The position numbers and the translations under genes are program-made. From Treponema sp. (lineage in GTDB: Bacteria > Spirochaetota > Spirochaetia > Treponematales > Treponemataceae), in assembly GCA_017525605.1 (NCBI GenBank), contig JAFXSM010000036.1:1-64000 (forward strand): a DNA stretch of 64,000 nucleotides. Reading direction: 5' to 3'. Position 1 is the stretch's first letter. Every line of letters begins with the position of its first letter. Below, in pieces: positions 1 through 8,083 of the stretch. The notes under the pieces are model-generated. The model saw nothing but the letters and a program-made list of their open reading frames with translations. It had not been told where the DNA came from and made no database searches.

Positions 1-1110
1 AGTCACGGCGTGCTCCTCCGCAATCCCCACGTCGAAAAATCTGTCGGGGAATTTTCTGCTGAACGAGTCAAGCCCGGTCCCTTTCGACATTGCGGCTGTT
101 ATCGCGACAATCCGCTTGTCGTCGAGAGCCTTCTCCACAATCGTCTTCGAAAAAACTTCCGTAAAGCTCTTCGAATCGAATTTTTCCATCACGCCGTTGG
201 AAATCAAAAACGGGCCAACGCCATGATAGCTCGCAGGGTCGTTCTCCGCAGGGCTGTAACCTTTGCCCTTTTTAGTTCTTACATGGACGACGACCGGCTT
301 TTTCAGGTGCCTGACACGGCGGAGAACGCCCTCAAGATTTTTTATGTCGTGACCGTCAAGCGGGCCGACGTATTCAAAGCCCAAATCGGTGAAAAAATTC
401 GGGTTCAGGAATGCGCCTTTTATTCCGCGCTTGAATTTGTAGATTATTTTTCCGAGATGATTCTGAGAATAAGGAATTTTGTCCACGAGGGAATCGACAA
501 ACAGACGGAACCGCTGATATCCGCGAGTCATTGTCATTGTGGAAAGGAAGCGGGAAAACGCACCAGTGTTCGCTGATATCGACATCTGGTTGTCGTTCAA
601 AATTACGATGAGATTCCTGGAAAGAATTCCGGCATTGCAGACACCTTCGAATGCAAGCCCGCCTGTCATTGCGCCGTCGCCGATTACAACGACGACTTTC
701 CTGTCTTGCTCGCCTGCAAGATTCCATGCCGAAAGAAGCCCCAATCCTTGCGAAATCGATGTTGACGAATGCCCGTTGTCAAAAAAATCATGCTCGCTCT
801 CGCTTCTCTTCGTGAAACCAGATATTCCGCCGTGCTGCCGCACCGATTTAAAAGATTCGTACCTGCCCGTCAGAAGCTTGTGCGTGTAGCATTGGTGGCT
901 CACATCGAAAACGACGGCATCTTTCGGACTGGAAAACACGCGGTGAATCGCAATCGTCAGCTCGACGCAGCCAAGATTGCTGGCAAGATGGCCTCCGTTC
1001 TCGGCAACAACACTTATTATCTTCTTTCGTATTTCCTCGGCGAGTAATGGAAGTTTTTTTTCCGGAATCGTTTTCAAATCTTCCGGCGACTTTATGCTTG
1101 AAAGAATCAA
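1..1110 (-). CDS. dxs: 1-deoxy-D-xylulose-5-phosphate synthase (3' end cut by window edge)
   Basis: DXS condenses pyruvate and glyceraldehyde-3-phosphate on thiamine diphosphate, the first step of the non-mevalonate isoprenoid pathway in the cytoplasm. The first 370 residues are present. I see HLASNLG near residue 41, GHSSTSIS near 113, the ThDP/metal motif GDGAMTGG at about 144-151, and AEEHAVT at the window edge, which carries the catalytic glutamate of the family (Glu370 in E. coli). Family length is about 620 residues, so roughly 250 are outside. I chose the TTG at 1108-1110 because an AAGGGG ribosome site lies about seven bases upstream. A terminator separates it from the small ribosomal-type gene upstream, so it probably has its own promoter or relies on read-through. 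Confidence 0.95.
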   Translation of the reverse strand, partial: MILSSIKSPEDLKTIPEKKLPLLAEEIRKKIISVVAENGGHLASNLGCVELTIAIHRVFSSPKDAVVFDVSHQCYTHKLLTGRYESFKSVRQHGGISGFTKRSESEHDFFDNGHSSTSISQGLGLLSAWNLAGEQDRKVVVVIGDGAMTGGLAFEGVCNAGILSRNLIVILNDNQMSISANTGAFSRFLSTMTMTRGYQRFRLFVDSLVDKIPYSQNHLGKIIYKFKRGIKGAFLNPNFFTDLGFEYVGPLDGHDIKNLEGVLRRVRHLKKPVVVHVRTKKGKGYSPAENDPASYHGVGPFLISNGVMEKFDSKSFTEVFSKTIVEKALDDKRIVAITAAMSKGTGLDSFSRKFPDRFFDVGIAEEHAVT

Positions 1111-1128
1111 AGGAAACCCCTTAACAAT

Positions 1129-1164
1129 AAAAAAGACCGCGTAGTTTTACAACTTTCGCGGTCT
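1129..1164 (-). terminator. Rho-independent terminator between the COX24-like gene and dxs
   Basis: Read on the minus strand, AGACCGCG (1164-1157) pairs with CGCGGTCT (1141-1134), and a run of T follows at 1133-1129. It sits 20 bases after the stop of the 29-codon gene and 18 bases before the dxs start. Confidence 0.85.
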
Positions 1165-1184
1165 ACTCGACAATCTCAAAGCAA

Positions 1185-1274
1185 TTACTTGCTCTTATGT
1201 CTGTTGCGTCTAAGCATCTTCTTTCGCTTATGTGTTGCCATCTTCTGGCGCTTTCTTTTCTTTCCACAAGGCAT
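1185..1274 (-). CDS. AURKAIP1/COX24-domain small basic ribosome-associated protein (29 aa)
   Basis: The product has 29 residues and reads MPCGKKRKRQKMATHKRKK followed by MLRRNRHKSK; more than half the residues are Lys or Arg. This is the layout of the bacterial AURKAIP1/COX24 family, tiny ribosomal proteins related to mycobacterial bS22 and to mitochondrial mS38. The role, by family, is as a small-subunit component binding rRNA. A GGAG ribosome site lies ten bases upstream of the ATG, and a strong terminator follows the stop, so it looks like a short separate transcript. The basic composition and the MATHKRKK core make it unlikely to be a chance frame. It is too short for ordinary gene-length cutoffs. 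Confidence 0.82.
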   Translation of the reverse strand: MPCGKKRKRQKMATHKRKKMLRRNRHKSK

Positions 1275-1435
1275 TTGGAAGGCACTCCTTTCTCTATAAG
1301 ATTTGGTTTATTATTATCAAAAGTTCCCGCTTCGTCAATCTTAGAAAAACCAAGCAAAACGAAGAAACTTTCCATAAGTACCCGAAAGTAACGGTTGCTC
1401 CGAAAGTCTCGAAGTCCTGAAAAATTCAGTTTGTT

Positions 1436-1645
1436 TTATTTTCCTTCGATGGCTGCAACTTTTTCGTATTTGATTTCGCTTCCGAAAATCTGCTTTGCAG
1501 CGAGGGATACGCTCTTTCCATCATTTTCTTCAAGGCTCTTGTCCTTTGTCATTGCAAGCTGAAAAGCACGTCTGCTGGCAGCCACTGTAGCTTCGTACAC
1601 GTTATCTGAAAATTTTACAAGCTGTTCCAATGGAAAAATCATCAA
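1436..1645 (-). CDS. rpoZ: DNA-directed RNA polymerase omega subunit
   Basis: The 69-residue product begins MMIFPLEQLVKFSDNVYEAT and continues with VAASRRAFQLA, the omega pattern of an N-terminal helix carrying an [R]RA..LA segment that clamps the beta-prime C-terminus. Omega helps assemble and stabilise RNA polymerase. An AAGGGG ribosome site lies just before two adjacent ATG codons, so the start may be 1645 or 1642. The gene diverges from the rhomboid gene on the other side, and 161 bases separate its stop from the small ribosomal-type gene. The length suits spirochaetal omega, which is shorter than the 91-residue E. coli form. Confidence 0.85.
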   Translation of the reverse strand: MMIFPLEQLVKFSDNVYEATVAASRRAFQLAMTKDKSLEENDGKSVSLAAKQIFGSEIKYEKVAAIEGK

Positions 1646-1794
1646 TTCACCCCTTCAAAATGTCTATCTATTATAATTGAATACAGTCGCCATGTCAATT
1701 TTTTCGCGGACGAAAATCACGCCGTTTTTTGAATTTGACTTTTCAAGAAATTATGCAAAAATATAAGTGAATCTCTAAAAACTTGGGGCGAATC

Positions 1795-2391
1795 TTGATA
1801 AACAGCGGGAAAAAAGCAAGCGTATCCTTCAACTCTCCGGTAATACTGATATTCACACTTCTCTGTTTCGCAGTCCTGATTCTCGGCATAATCACGAAGG
1901 ACATCACGACAGTTTCGTTTTTCAGCGTGTACCGCTCACCGCTTTTCAATCCGCTCACATATTTGAGGATGTTCACGCACGTTCTCGGGCACGCAGGCTG
2001 GGAGCATTTTTTTAGCAACATAACGATGATACTCGTCATAGGGCCGCTTCTCGAAGAAAAATACGGCTCGGAAAACATTCTCTTTGTGATACTCGCAACC
2101 GCGCTTGCGACAGGCATCGTGCATTTCATCTTTTTTCCGGGAATCAGGCTTTTAGGCGCGAGCGGTGTCGTGTTCGCATTCATCCTGCTTTCGTCGTTCA
2201 CAAGCACGGAGGAAGGGAAAATTCCGGCGACGTTCATACTCGTGGCGGTGATATATCTTGGGCAGCAGATTTTTTCCGCGCTGTTCGTAAACGACAACAT
2301 ATCGAACCTCGGGCACATTCTCGGAGGAATAGTAGGCTCTGTCCTCGGATTCATAATGAACAAAAACAAGATGTACGGAAAACAGAAGTAA
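1795..2391 (+). CDS. Rhomboid-family intramembrane serine protease
   Basis: Rhomboids cleave transmembrane substrates inside the bilayer with a Ser-His dyad. Here the HAGWEHFFSN loop (about 66-75), the GASG serine motif (Ser about 123) and HILGG (His about 174) are all present, spaced over six hydrophobic segments as in the GlpG core. I prefer the TTG at 1795 (198 residues) because GGGG lies eight bases upstream; an in-frame TTG at 1783 would add four residues. The gene ends 40 bases before the Ter locus and points the same way, so co-transcription is possible. The substrate is unknown. Confidence 0.88.
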   Translation: MINSGKKASVSFNSPVILIFTLLCFAVLILGIITKDITTVSFFSVYRSPLFNPLTYLRMFTHVLGHAGWEHFFSNITMILVIGPLLEEKYGSENILFVILATALATGIVHFIFFPGIRLLGASGVVFAFILLSSFTSTEEGKIPATFILVAVIYLGQQIFSALFVNDNISNLGHILGGIVGSVLGFIMNKNKMYGKQK

Positions 2392-2431
2392 AAAATCAGA
2401 AAATAAAAAACAAACAGACGGAATAACAAAA

Positions 2432-4735
2432 ATGTTCACACATGTAATTGCAAACAGTTTCGACGACTTTTTCTCAGGCATGACGCAGCGGAGCGGCAAG
2501 CATGTGTATTTTTATCGGGTGAACGATTATTCGCAGACGGTCGGCGACTTCATAAAAAAATTTTACGAGTCAGCAACGAAAAACGGAATCGTAATCGAAG
2601 GCGGAATTTCAGCCCCGACACATGACAATCTTTCATACTACAAAGAAACGATGGGCGACGAGTTCAAACCGACGATATCATTCATGGATGCAGGACTGAA
2701 AAAATGGATTCCGCGAATGAACGACACGCAACGGCACGACATCGCAATGAACCTTCTTTCGACTTTTCAGGAAATGCTCAGGGAAGGAAAAAACGAGAGC
2801 ATAATAAAGAACACATACGTCAAATTCCTGTGCTGGCTCTATTACAAATTCGAAAAAATCCTCTGCAGCCTCGGAAACAACGACGTTCCGAAAATCATCT
2901 ACGAAGGAGCGAACGGAGCGATAACGAAACACGAGCTTCTTCTACTTTCGGTTCTCTCGAATGCGGGCTGCGACGTTCTTCTTCTTCAATATAAGGGAGA
3001 TGATTCTTACATAAAACTCGACCCGAAATCGGCTCTTTCAACGCCGCTTGAAATTTCAGGCGGAGAGAAATTCCCGGAAGGATTTTGCATTGCGAGCATA
3101 AAAGAAGACTCTCAAAAGAAAATGACGGACACAAGGCTGTACGGTGCGTTTCCGAATTTTTCGATGTGCACGAACGCGTGGATTATGAACCAGCACGGGC
3201 TTGAAATCGTCAAAAAGCCGCCAGCAATGCGCGGAAACGGAAGAATCGACGCCGAAAAATTCATCTGCAACGTGTTCATGCGAATCAACGGCGCGGAGGA
3301 CAAATACGTTTACGCGAACGAGCTTTACAGGCTGAAGCAGGATTTGAAGGGCGCAAAAAGAAAACTCGTCATCGTGAACGACAGAATCCAGCCGCCGACT
3401 CCCGAAGAAATCAGCGAAATCAGGCGCGGGAATTACGCGAACGAGGAGCAGCTGATATCGAGCATATCGCAGAACATCACATACGCAGGCAACGGCGAAC
3501 TGCAAAAAATGATGAGGAAAGCATTCGTCGACGCAATTTTGGAGGAATCGAAAAAGCAAGGCTCAAACCTCAACAGGCTTTCGAACAAGGCAGTGTTCTT
3601 AATCTGCTACCTGAAACGATATTCGGCAGAGCTTTTTTCAAACTGGAAGAAGCCGGAAGTCGGGGTTTTCATCCATTTCGGCAGCTGCAAAAACGAAAAC
3701 GAAGCGATGTTCATCAGAATGCTCTCGAAACTTCCGGTTGACGTTCTCCTTCTCTGCCCGAATTTGAACGAAAAATGCATCGTTACGGACGCAATGCTTT
3801 ACGAGGAGAACAACAAGGAATCGCTCAGCATCGAAAAATACCCGGAGGACTCATCATCGGCGAGCATGGAGACGGTAGCCTCGCACGCAGAGCAGGAAAT
3901 GATGAGCATGATGAACAGCGATTCGAACGCACTGTACAAAAATCAGCAGTTCACAAAGGCAAATTCGATAACGCTCAAGACGATGTACGAAGAAATCGGC
4001 GGAATGTGGGACGTAACTGTGAACTACAGGCAGTTTTTCAGGATTGAGAACGGAACTGTCGATATCCCTGTTATTTACTCGAAAATATCCGGCGTGAAAA
4101 ACGGCGACATAAACGCATATTGGAATTCGATAAGCGCGATGAAAACGGAAAACACAGTCCTGATTACGAAAATGCCGTACATCCAGCCCGGAACTGCGAA
4201 CAAATTCAAGTCGCTCGCATCCGAATTCTACAAGAACGGGAAACTTCTCAAAGAAAAGATAAAAAATCATCCTGAATTTCCGTATGCGATTCTCCGAGAC
4301 GAAATGCAGAACCACATCCTCGACAAAATCGAGCTTCTGATAAACAGCAGACTCGTGAAAGGAATCGGCGAGAACGGAACGGAATACACGGCAATCGGCT
4401 GGTGCCTGAACCTTCCGAAAGAGATTGTCCAGCGCATTCAGAGCTTCGACTTCACGAAAAAAAACCCGAAGCTCATTTTCGTGAACACGACGGACAAAAC
4501 GCTCTCGCTCGAAGATTCAATCATCGTCGCATTTCTGAACCTTGTCGGATTCGACATTCTCTTTTTCATTCCGACAGGCTACAAATGCATCGAAAAACAC
4601 TTTGCGAACAAATTAATGGAAGAACATCAGATTGGCGACTACAAATACGATTTGGAAGTCCCCGATTTGACGGCTTCGGCACTCAACAGGGCGGGCAGCT
4701 CACTGCTCAAAAAACTTTTTGGAAGGAGTAAATAA
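2432..4735 (+). CDS. YceG-type protein of the Ter biosynthetic module
   Basis: The 767-residue product resembles the YceG_bac family (Bacillus subtilis YceG), described as a component of a biosynthetic module linked to tellurite-resistance genes. The most telling stretch, about residues 325-345, reads PTPEEISEIRRGNYANEEQL, a signature of the family. Repeated hydrophobic strand-like segments ending in LLLL or ILFF at about 175, 430 and 710 suggest two or three Rossmann-like units. No signal peptide or membrane helix is visible. The gene ends two bases before the telA ATG, the same yceG-telA order as in Bacillus yceG-yceH. Biochemical activity is unknown; it is the founding gene of the + strand Ter operon here. 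Confidence 0.82.
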   Translation: MFTHVIANSFDDFFSGMTQRSGKHVYFYRVNDYSQTVGDFIKKFYESATKNGIVIEGGISAPTHDNLSYYKETMGDEFKPTISFMDAGLKKWIPRMNDTQRHDIAMNLLSTFQEMLREGKNESIIKNTYVKFLCWLYYKFEKILCSLGNNDVPKIIYEGANGAITKHELLLLSVLSNAGCDVLLLQYKGDDSYIKLDPKSALSTPLEISGGEKFPEGFCIASIKEDSQKKMTDTRLYGAFPNFSMCTNAWIMNQHGLEIVKKPPAMRGNGRIDAEKFICNVFMRINGAEDKYVYANELYRLKQDLKGAKRKLVIVNDRIQPPTPEEISEIRRGNYANEEQLISSISQNITYAGNGELQKMMRKAFVDAILEESKKQGSNLNRLSNKAVFLICYLKRYSAELFSNWKKPEVGVFIHFGSCKNENEAMFIRMLSKLPVDVLLLCPNLNEKCIVTDAMLYEENNKESLSIEKYPEDSSSASMETVASHAEQEMMSMMNSDSNALYKNQQFTKANSITLKTMYEEIGGMWDVTVNYRQFFRIENGTVDIPVIYSKISGVKNGDINAYWNSISAMKTENTVLITKMPYIQPGTANKFKSLASEFYKNGKLLKEKIKNHPEFPYAILRDEMQNHILDKIELLINSRLVKGIGENGTEYTAIGWCLNLPKEIVQRIQSFDFTKKNPKLIFVNTTDKTLSLEDSIIVAFLNLVGFDILFFIPTGYKCIEKHFANKLMEEHQIGDYKYDLEVPDLTASALNRAGSSLLKKLFGRSK

Positions 4736-4736
4736 A

Positions 4737-6017
4737 ATGGACGGAGAAATGACAAACAACGGAATGATGCAAAATCAAATGAACGGTCAGATGATGAACG
4801 GCGGAATGATGCAGAATCAGATGAACGGTCAGATGATGAACAATGGCATGATGCAGAACCAGATGAACGGTCAGATGATGAACAATGGCATGATGCAGAA
4901 CCAAATGAACGGACAGATGATGACGTATGCGCAGCCGGAAATGGCACCTGCGGTGTTCAACGAGCAGGCGTTGCTTTCGAAGATGGAAAAGGAGATGGTC
5001 AATTCCGCGGAAGTGCAGAACATGGTCAGGACGCTCGACCTGTCGAACCTCGACGCAATCCAGATGTTCGGGCGAGAGGCGATGGAAGAGATGGCGCGCG
5101 TTTCCGATGTCGTCGTGCAGGACCAGACACGCGCGATGATGCTCGAAGGAAACACGACGCAGCTTCTGAGCGTGTTCAACAAGCTGTTCTCGCAGATTGA
5201 CCCGTCGGAGCTGAACGAGAAGGACGGATTCTTCACGAAACTCTTCGGCAACGTCAAGAAGAAGGTCGAGGCGTTCATAGCAAAGTACCAGAAAATCAGC
5301 GTTGACATCGACAGGATTTATGCCGAGCTGAAAAAATACGAGGAGGACTCACGCGCAGGCAACAGAAAGCTCGCGATGATGTACGACTCGAACATGAACA
5401 CGTTCCACACGCTCAAAGTTTACATTTATGCGGCAGAGCAATGCACGATAAACCTCAACAAGGAAATCGAGGAGCAGACAAGGCTTCAGCAGCAGACAGG
5501 AAACGTGGAAATCACGAACTACATCAGCAAGCTGAACGCGGCAAAGCAGCTCATGGAAAAGCAGTACTCGATGCTACTGACAGCGCAGAACGTCGCATTG
5601 CAGTCGCTTCCGCAAATCAACGTGCAGCAGCTCACGAACTACAACATAATCGCGAAGGTCAACGAGTACTTTTTGATTGGGCTTCCGATTATGAAGCAGG
5701 GAATCGCGCAGGCAATCATGCTCAAACGGCAGAAGATTATGACGGAATCCCTTTCGGAGCTCGACAAGAAGATGAACGAGATGCTCATCAGGAACGCGCA
5801 GAACACGGTGGAGACCGCAAAAACCGCAATGCAGCTTTCGAGCCAGACATCGATTTCCGCGGAAGTCCTCGAAAACACATGGAAAACGATTGTCAACGGA
5901 ATCGAGGAAGTCAACAAAATTCAGGAAGCAGGAAGCAAAAAGCGAATCGAAGACGCGCAGAAGCTCGAAAGAATCAAGAGCGAATTCAACGCGAAATTCG
6001 GTGCGCCATCAAAATAA
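4737..6017 (+). CDS. telA: Toxic anion resistance protein TelA with Met/Asn/Gln-rich N-terminal repeats
   Basis: TelA proteins accompany Ter systems and are linked to tellurite and other toxic-oxyanion tolerance; their mechanism is unknown. Residues from about 75 to the end are helical and match the family, with conserved segments such as LFGNVKKKVEAFIAKY and NYNIIAKVNEYFLIGLP. The start is the ATG at 4737, preceded by GGAAGGAG inside the end of the upstream gene. Residues 7-62 are four 14-residue repeats of the type NNGMMQNQMNGQMM, which I know of in no typical TelA. The methionine-rich tail could bind metal ions or mediate self-association; that is inference. The product is cytoplasmic, with no signal peptide. 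The next gene, terD1, starts 56 bases downstream. Confidence 0.9.
   Translation: MDGEMTNNGMMQNQMNGQMMNGGMMQNQMNGQMMNNGMMQNQMNGQMMNNGMMQNQMNGQMMTYAQPEMAPAVFNEQALLSKMEKEMVNSAEVQNMVRTLDLSNLDAIQMFGREAMEEMARVSDVVVQDQTRAMMLEGNTTQLLSVFNKLFSQIDPSELNEKDGFFTKLFGNVKKKVEAFIAKYQKISVDIDRIYAELKKYEEDSRAGNRKLAMMYDSNMNTFHTLKVYIYAAEQCTINLNKEIEEQTRLQQQTGNVEITNYISKLNAAKQLMEKQYSMLLTAQNVALQSLPQINVQQLTNYNIIAKVNEYFLIGLPIMKQGIAQAIMLKRQKIMTESLSELDKKMNEMLIRNAQNTVETAKTAMQLSSQTSISAEVLENTWKTIVNGIEEVNKIQEAGSKKRIEDAQKLERIKSEFNAKFGAPSK
4755..4922 (+). repeat. Four tandem 42-bp in-frame repeats in telA
   Basis: Units start at 4755, 4797, 4839 and 4881. The third and fourth differ at a few third-codon positions only, while the first and second differ slightly more, which suggests stepwise expansion. 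Each unit encodes 14 residues built from Met, Asn, Gln and Gly. Confidence 0.95.
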
Positions 6018-6073
6018 ATCAAAAACAAAAGCACGAAATAAATTTCGAACTTTAATTTTTAAGGAGTTTCATT

Positions 6074-6652
6074 ATGGCAATTAGTCTTTCAAAAGGTCAG
6101 AGAGTCGATTTGACGAAGGGAAAACCTTCCCTCAAAAATCTCTTGGTAGGATTGGGCTGGGACGTGAACGCATTCGACGGCGCGGACTTTGACCTTGACG
6201 CATCGGCATTCTTAGTCGGAGCGAACGGAAAATGCCCGTCGGAAAAAGATTTCATCTTCTACGGAAACCTAAAGCACGAAAGCGGAGCCGTCGAATCTAT
6301 GGGCGACAACAGGACAGGAAGCGGCGAAGGAGACGACGAGCAGATTACGGTCAACCTTGCGAAAGTCCCTGCGAACATCGAAAGAATCGCATTCACCTGC
6401 ACGATTTACGATGCGGACAAGCGCGGACAGAACTTTGGTCAGGTGAGCAACGCGTTCATCAGAATCGTTGACCAGGACACGAACGAGGAAGTAATCCGCT
6501 ACGACCTCGGCGAGGATTTTTCGATTGAGACTGCAATCGTCGTCGGAGAGCTTTACAGGAACAACGGCGAATGGAAATTCAACGCAATCGGAAGCGGATT
6601 CCAGGGCGGGCTTGCGGCACTCTGCGGCCACTACGGAATCGAAGTCGCATAA
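6074..6652 (+). CDS. TerD-family protein, paralogue 1
   Basis: TerD proteins are about 190-residue calcium-binding beta-sandwich proteins of the tellurite/stress response. This one opens [20 protein letters not shown] and carries GLGWDVN at about 25, the acidic [10 protein letters not shown] cluster at about 34-43, and [15 protein letters not shown] at about 77-91. These Asp/Glu clusters are the calcium ligands in family structures. The length of 192 residues is full. An AAGGAG ribosome site precedes the ATG. It is first of three tandem terD genes, with 28 bases to the second, and shares the operon with telA. Confidence 0.93.
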   Translation: MAISLSKGQRVDLTKGKPSLKNLLVGLGWDVNAFDGADFDLDASAFLVGANGKCPSEKDFIFYGNLKHESGAVESMGDNRTGSGEGDDEQITVNLAKVPANIERIAFTCTIYDADKRGQNFGQVSNAFIRIVDQDTNEEVIRYDLGEDFSIETAIVVGELYRNNGEWKFNAIGSGFQGGLAALCGHYGIEVA

Positions 6653-6680
6653 ACGTTGCGCATAAAAAAAGGAGATTTTC

Positions 6681-7259
6681 ATGTCAGTAAGTTTGTCAAA
6701 AGGTCAGAAAGTAAGCCTCACGAAAGAAAGACCGGGCCTCAAGAACATCATGGTGGGCTTGGGCTGGGACGTGAACGCATTCGACGGCGCGGATTTTGAT
6801 TTGGACGCGTCCGCATTCATGCTCGGCGCAAACGGCAAATGCCCGTCCGACCAGGATTTCATCTTCCACAACAACAAAAAGCACCAGAGCGGCTCAGTCG
6901 AGTCGTTAGGCGACAACAGGACAGGATCGGGCGACGGAGACGACGAGCAGATTATTGTAGATTTGTCGAAAGTTCCTGCAAACATCGAAAAAATCGCGTT
7001 CACATGCACGATTTACGAGGCGGATGCCCGAAGGCAGAATTTCGGTCAGGTGAGCAATTCGTACATCAGAATCGTTGACCAGTCGAACGGAGAGGAAATC
7101 GTCCGCTACGACCTCGGCGAAGATTTCTCAATCGAAACAGCAATCGTCGTCGGCGAAATCTACAAGAACAACGGCGAGTGGAAATTCAACGCAATCGGAA
7201 GCGGATTTCAGGGCGGTCTTGCGGCTCTCTGCAACCACTTCGGAATCGACGTTGCGTAA
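6681..7259 (+). CDS. TerD-family protein, paralogue 2
   Basis: This 192-residue copy is closely similar to paralogue 1 along its whole length, with the same [19 protein letters not shown] and [15 protein letters not shown] clusters and the same [16 protein letters not shown] near the C-terminus. The calcium-ligand acidic residues are all kept. It starts [20 protein letters not shown] after a GGAG ribosome site. The near-identity with paralogue 1 points to a local duplication that has since diverged mainly at synonymous and surface positions. It is probably cytoplasmic, as no signal peptide is present. Confidence 0.93.
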   Translation: MSVSLSKGQKVSLTKERPGLKNIMVGLGWDVNAFDGADFDLDASAFMLGANGKCPSDQDFIFHNNKKHQSGSVESLGDNRTGSGDGDDEQIIVDLSKVPANIEKIAFTCTIYEADARRQNFGQVSNSYIRIVDQSNGEEIVRYDLGEDFSIETAIVVGEIYKNNGEWKFNAIGSGFQGGLAALCNHFGIDVA

Positions 7260-7280
7260 ATGAAAAAAAGGAGAAAAAAA

Positions 7281-7877
7281 ATGGCAATCAGTTTGACAAA
7301 AGGACAGAAAGTAAGCCTCACAAAAGAGAAGCCGGGACTTTCGGAGATTTTCGTGGGACTCGGCTGGGATGAAGTTCAGCAGAATTCGGGATTTCTCGGC
7401 TCATTGTTCGGCAAAAAGCAGGACATCGACTGCGACGCTTCCGTCTATCTTCTCAAAGGCGGAAAACTCAAAAGCGAAGACGACATGGTTTTCTTCAACA
7501 ACTTAAAGCACAAATCCGGCGCGGTCACACACCACGGCGACAACCTCACGGGCGGCGGCGACGGCGATGACGAGCAGATTTCAATCAGTTTGCAGAAAGT
7601 GCCTGCTGAGTACGACAGAATCGTAATTGCGGTGAACATCTACAAGGCAAGCGAGAGAAAGCAGCATTTCGGGCTTGTGCAGAACGCATTCATCCGCGTC
7701 GTTGACAAAAGCACGAACACGGAGATTTGCCGCTACAATCTGACAGACGACTACTCGGGAAAAACCGGCGCAATCTTCGGCGAAGTCTACAGGGAAGGCG
7801 GCGAATGGAAATTCGGCGCGGTCGGCGAAGGCATCCAGGCATCGTATATCAGCGACATCGCGAAGAGATATTCGTAA
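7281..7877 (+). CDS. TerD-family protein, divergent paralogue 3
   Basis: The third TerD is 198 residues from the ATG at 7281, which has AAAGGAG seven bases upstream; an in-frame ATG at 7260 touches the terD2 stop but lacks a ribosome site. It keeps [23 protein letters not shown] and GDGDDEQI. After GWDE it carries an insertion rich in Gly, Phe and Lys (GFLGSLFGKKQ) before DIDCDASVYLL, so the first calcium-site loop is rebuilt. The C-terminus GEGIQASYISDIAKRY also departs from the AALC end of the other two. This suggests a different partner or ligand. Confidence 0.92.
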   Translation: MAISLTKGQKVSLTKEKPGLSEIFVGLGWDEVQQNSGFLGSLFGKKQDIDCDASVYLLKGGKLKSEDDMVFFNNLKHKSGAVTHHGDNLTGGGDGDDEQISISLQKVPAEYDRIVIAVNIYKASERKQHFGLVQNAFIRVVDKSTNTEICRYNLTDDYSGKTGAIFGEVYREGGEWKFGAVGEGIQASYISDIAKRYS

Positions 7878-7888
7878 TCATTTTTTAG

Positions 7889-8050
7889 TTGAATGTCGAG
7901 TTAATGCAGATTGTAAAGGTTGGAAACAAGCTCACGGCAGGAACCCGACCACAAAGACGGCAGTACCGCTATGCGGTGGCTGAGTGTCTTTGTGGTCGGA
8001 ACCCTGCCTCCGCTTGTTTCCAGCTTTAATTAGAAAAGCACGACATTCGA
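7889..8050. repeat. 162-nt near-continuous imperfect palindrome (long hairpin) in the Ter locus
   Basis: Nested arms pair over the whole stretch. GAATGTCG 7891-7898 pairs with 8041-8048, TGGAAACAAG 7921-7930 with 8013-8022, GGCAG 7936-7940 with 8004-8008, and the 14-nt CCGACCACAAAGAC 7945-7958 with 7986-7999. A small apical stem ACCGC 7965-7969 pairs with 7973-7977. Paired segments are separated by short unequal loops. No T-run follows on either strand, so it is not a standard terminator. It lies between terD3 and the HAD gene. It could be a structured RNA, an RNase-processed spacer, a MITE-like element or a protein-binding cruciform; the sequence alone does not decide. Confidence 0.9.
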
Positions 8051-8083
8051 CACATTTTTGTATATTCCACAATTTCATAATAC

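Noticed and set aside
1743..2429. 228-codon open frame on the minus strand over the rhomboid gene
   Set aside because: It mirrors the hydrophobic codons of the rhomboid gene and has no ribosome site or recognised domain; the + strand frame has all catalytic motifs.
7889..8050. Integron attC site or IS200/IS605-type end
   Set aside because: The outer arms do not show the RYYYAAC/GTTRRRY core of attC, and no integrase, TnpA or TnpB gene is nearby. I keep it as an unexplained palindrome.
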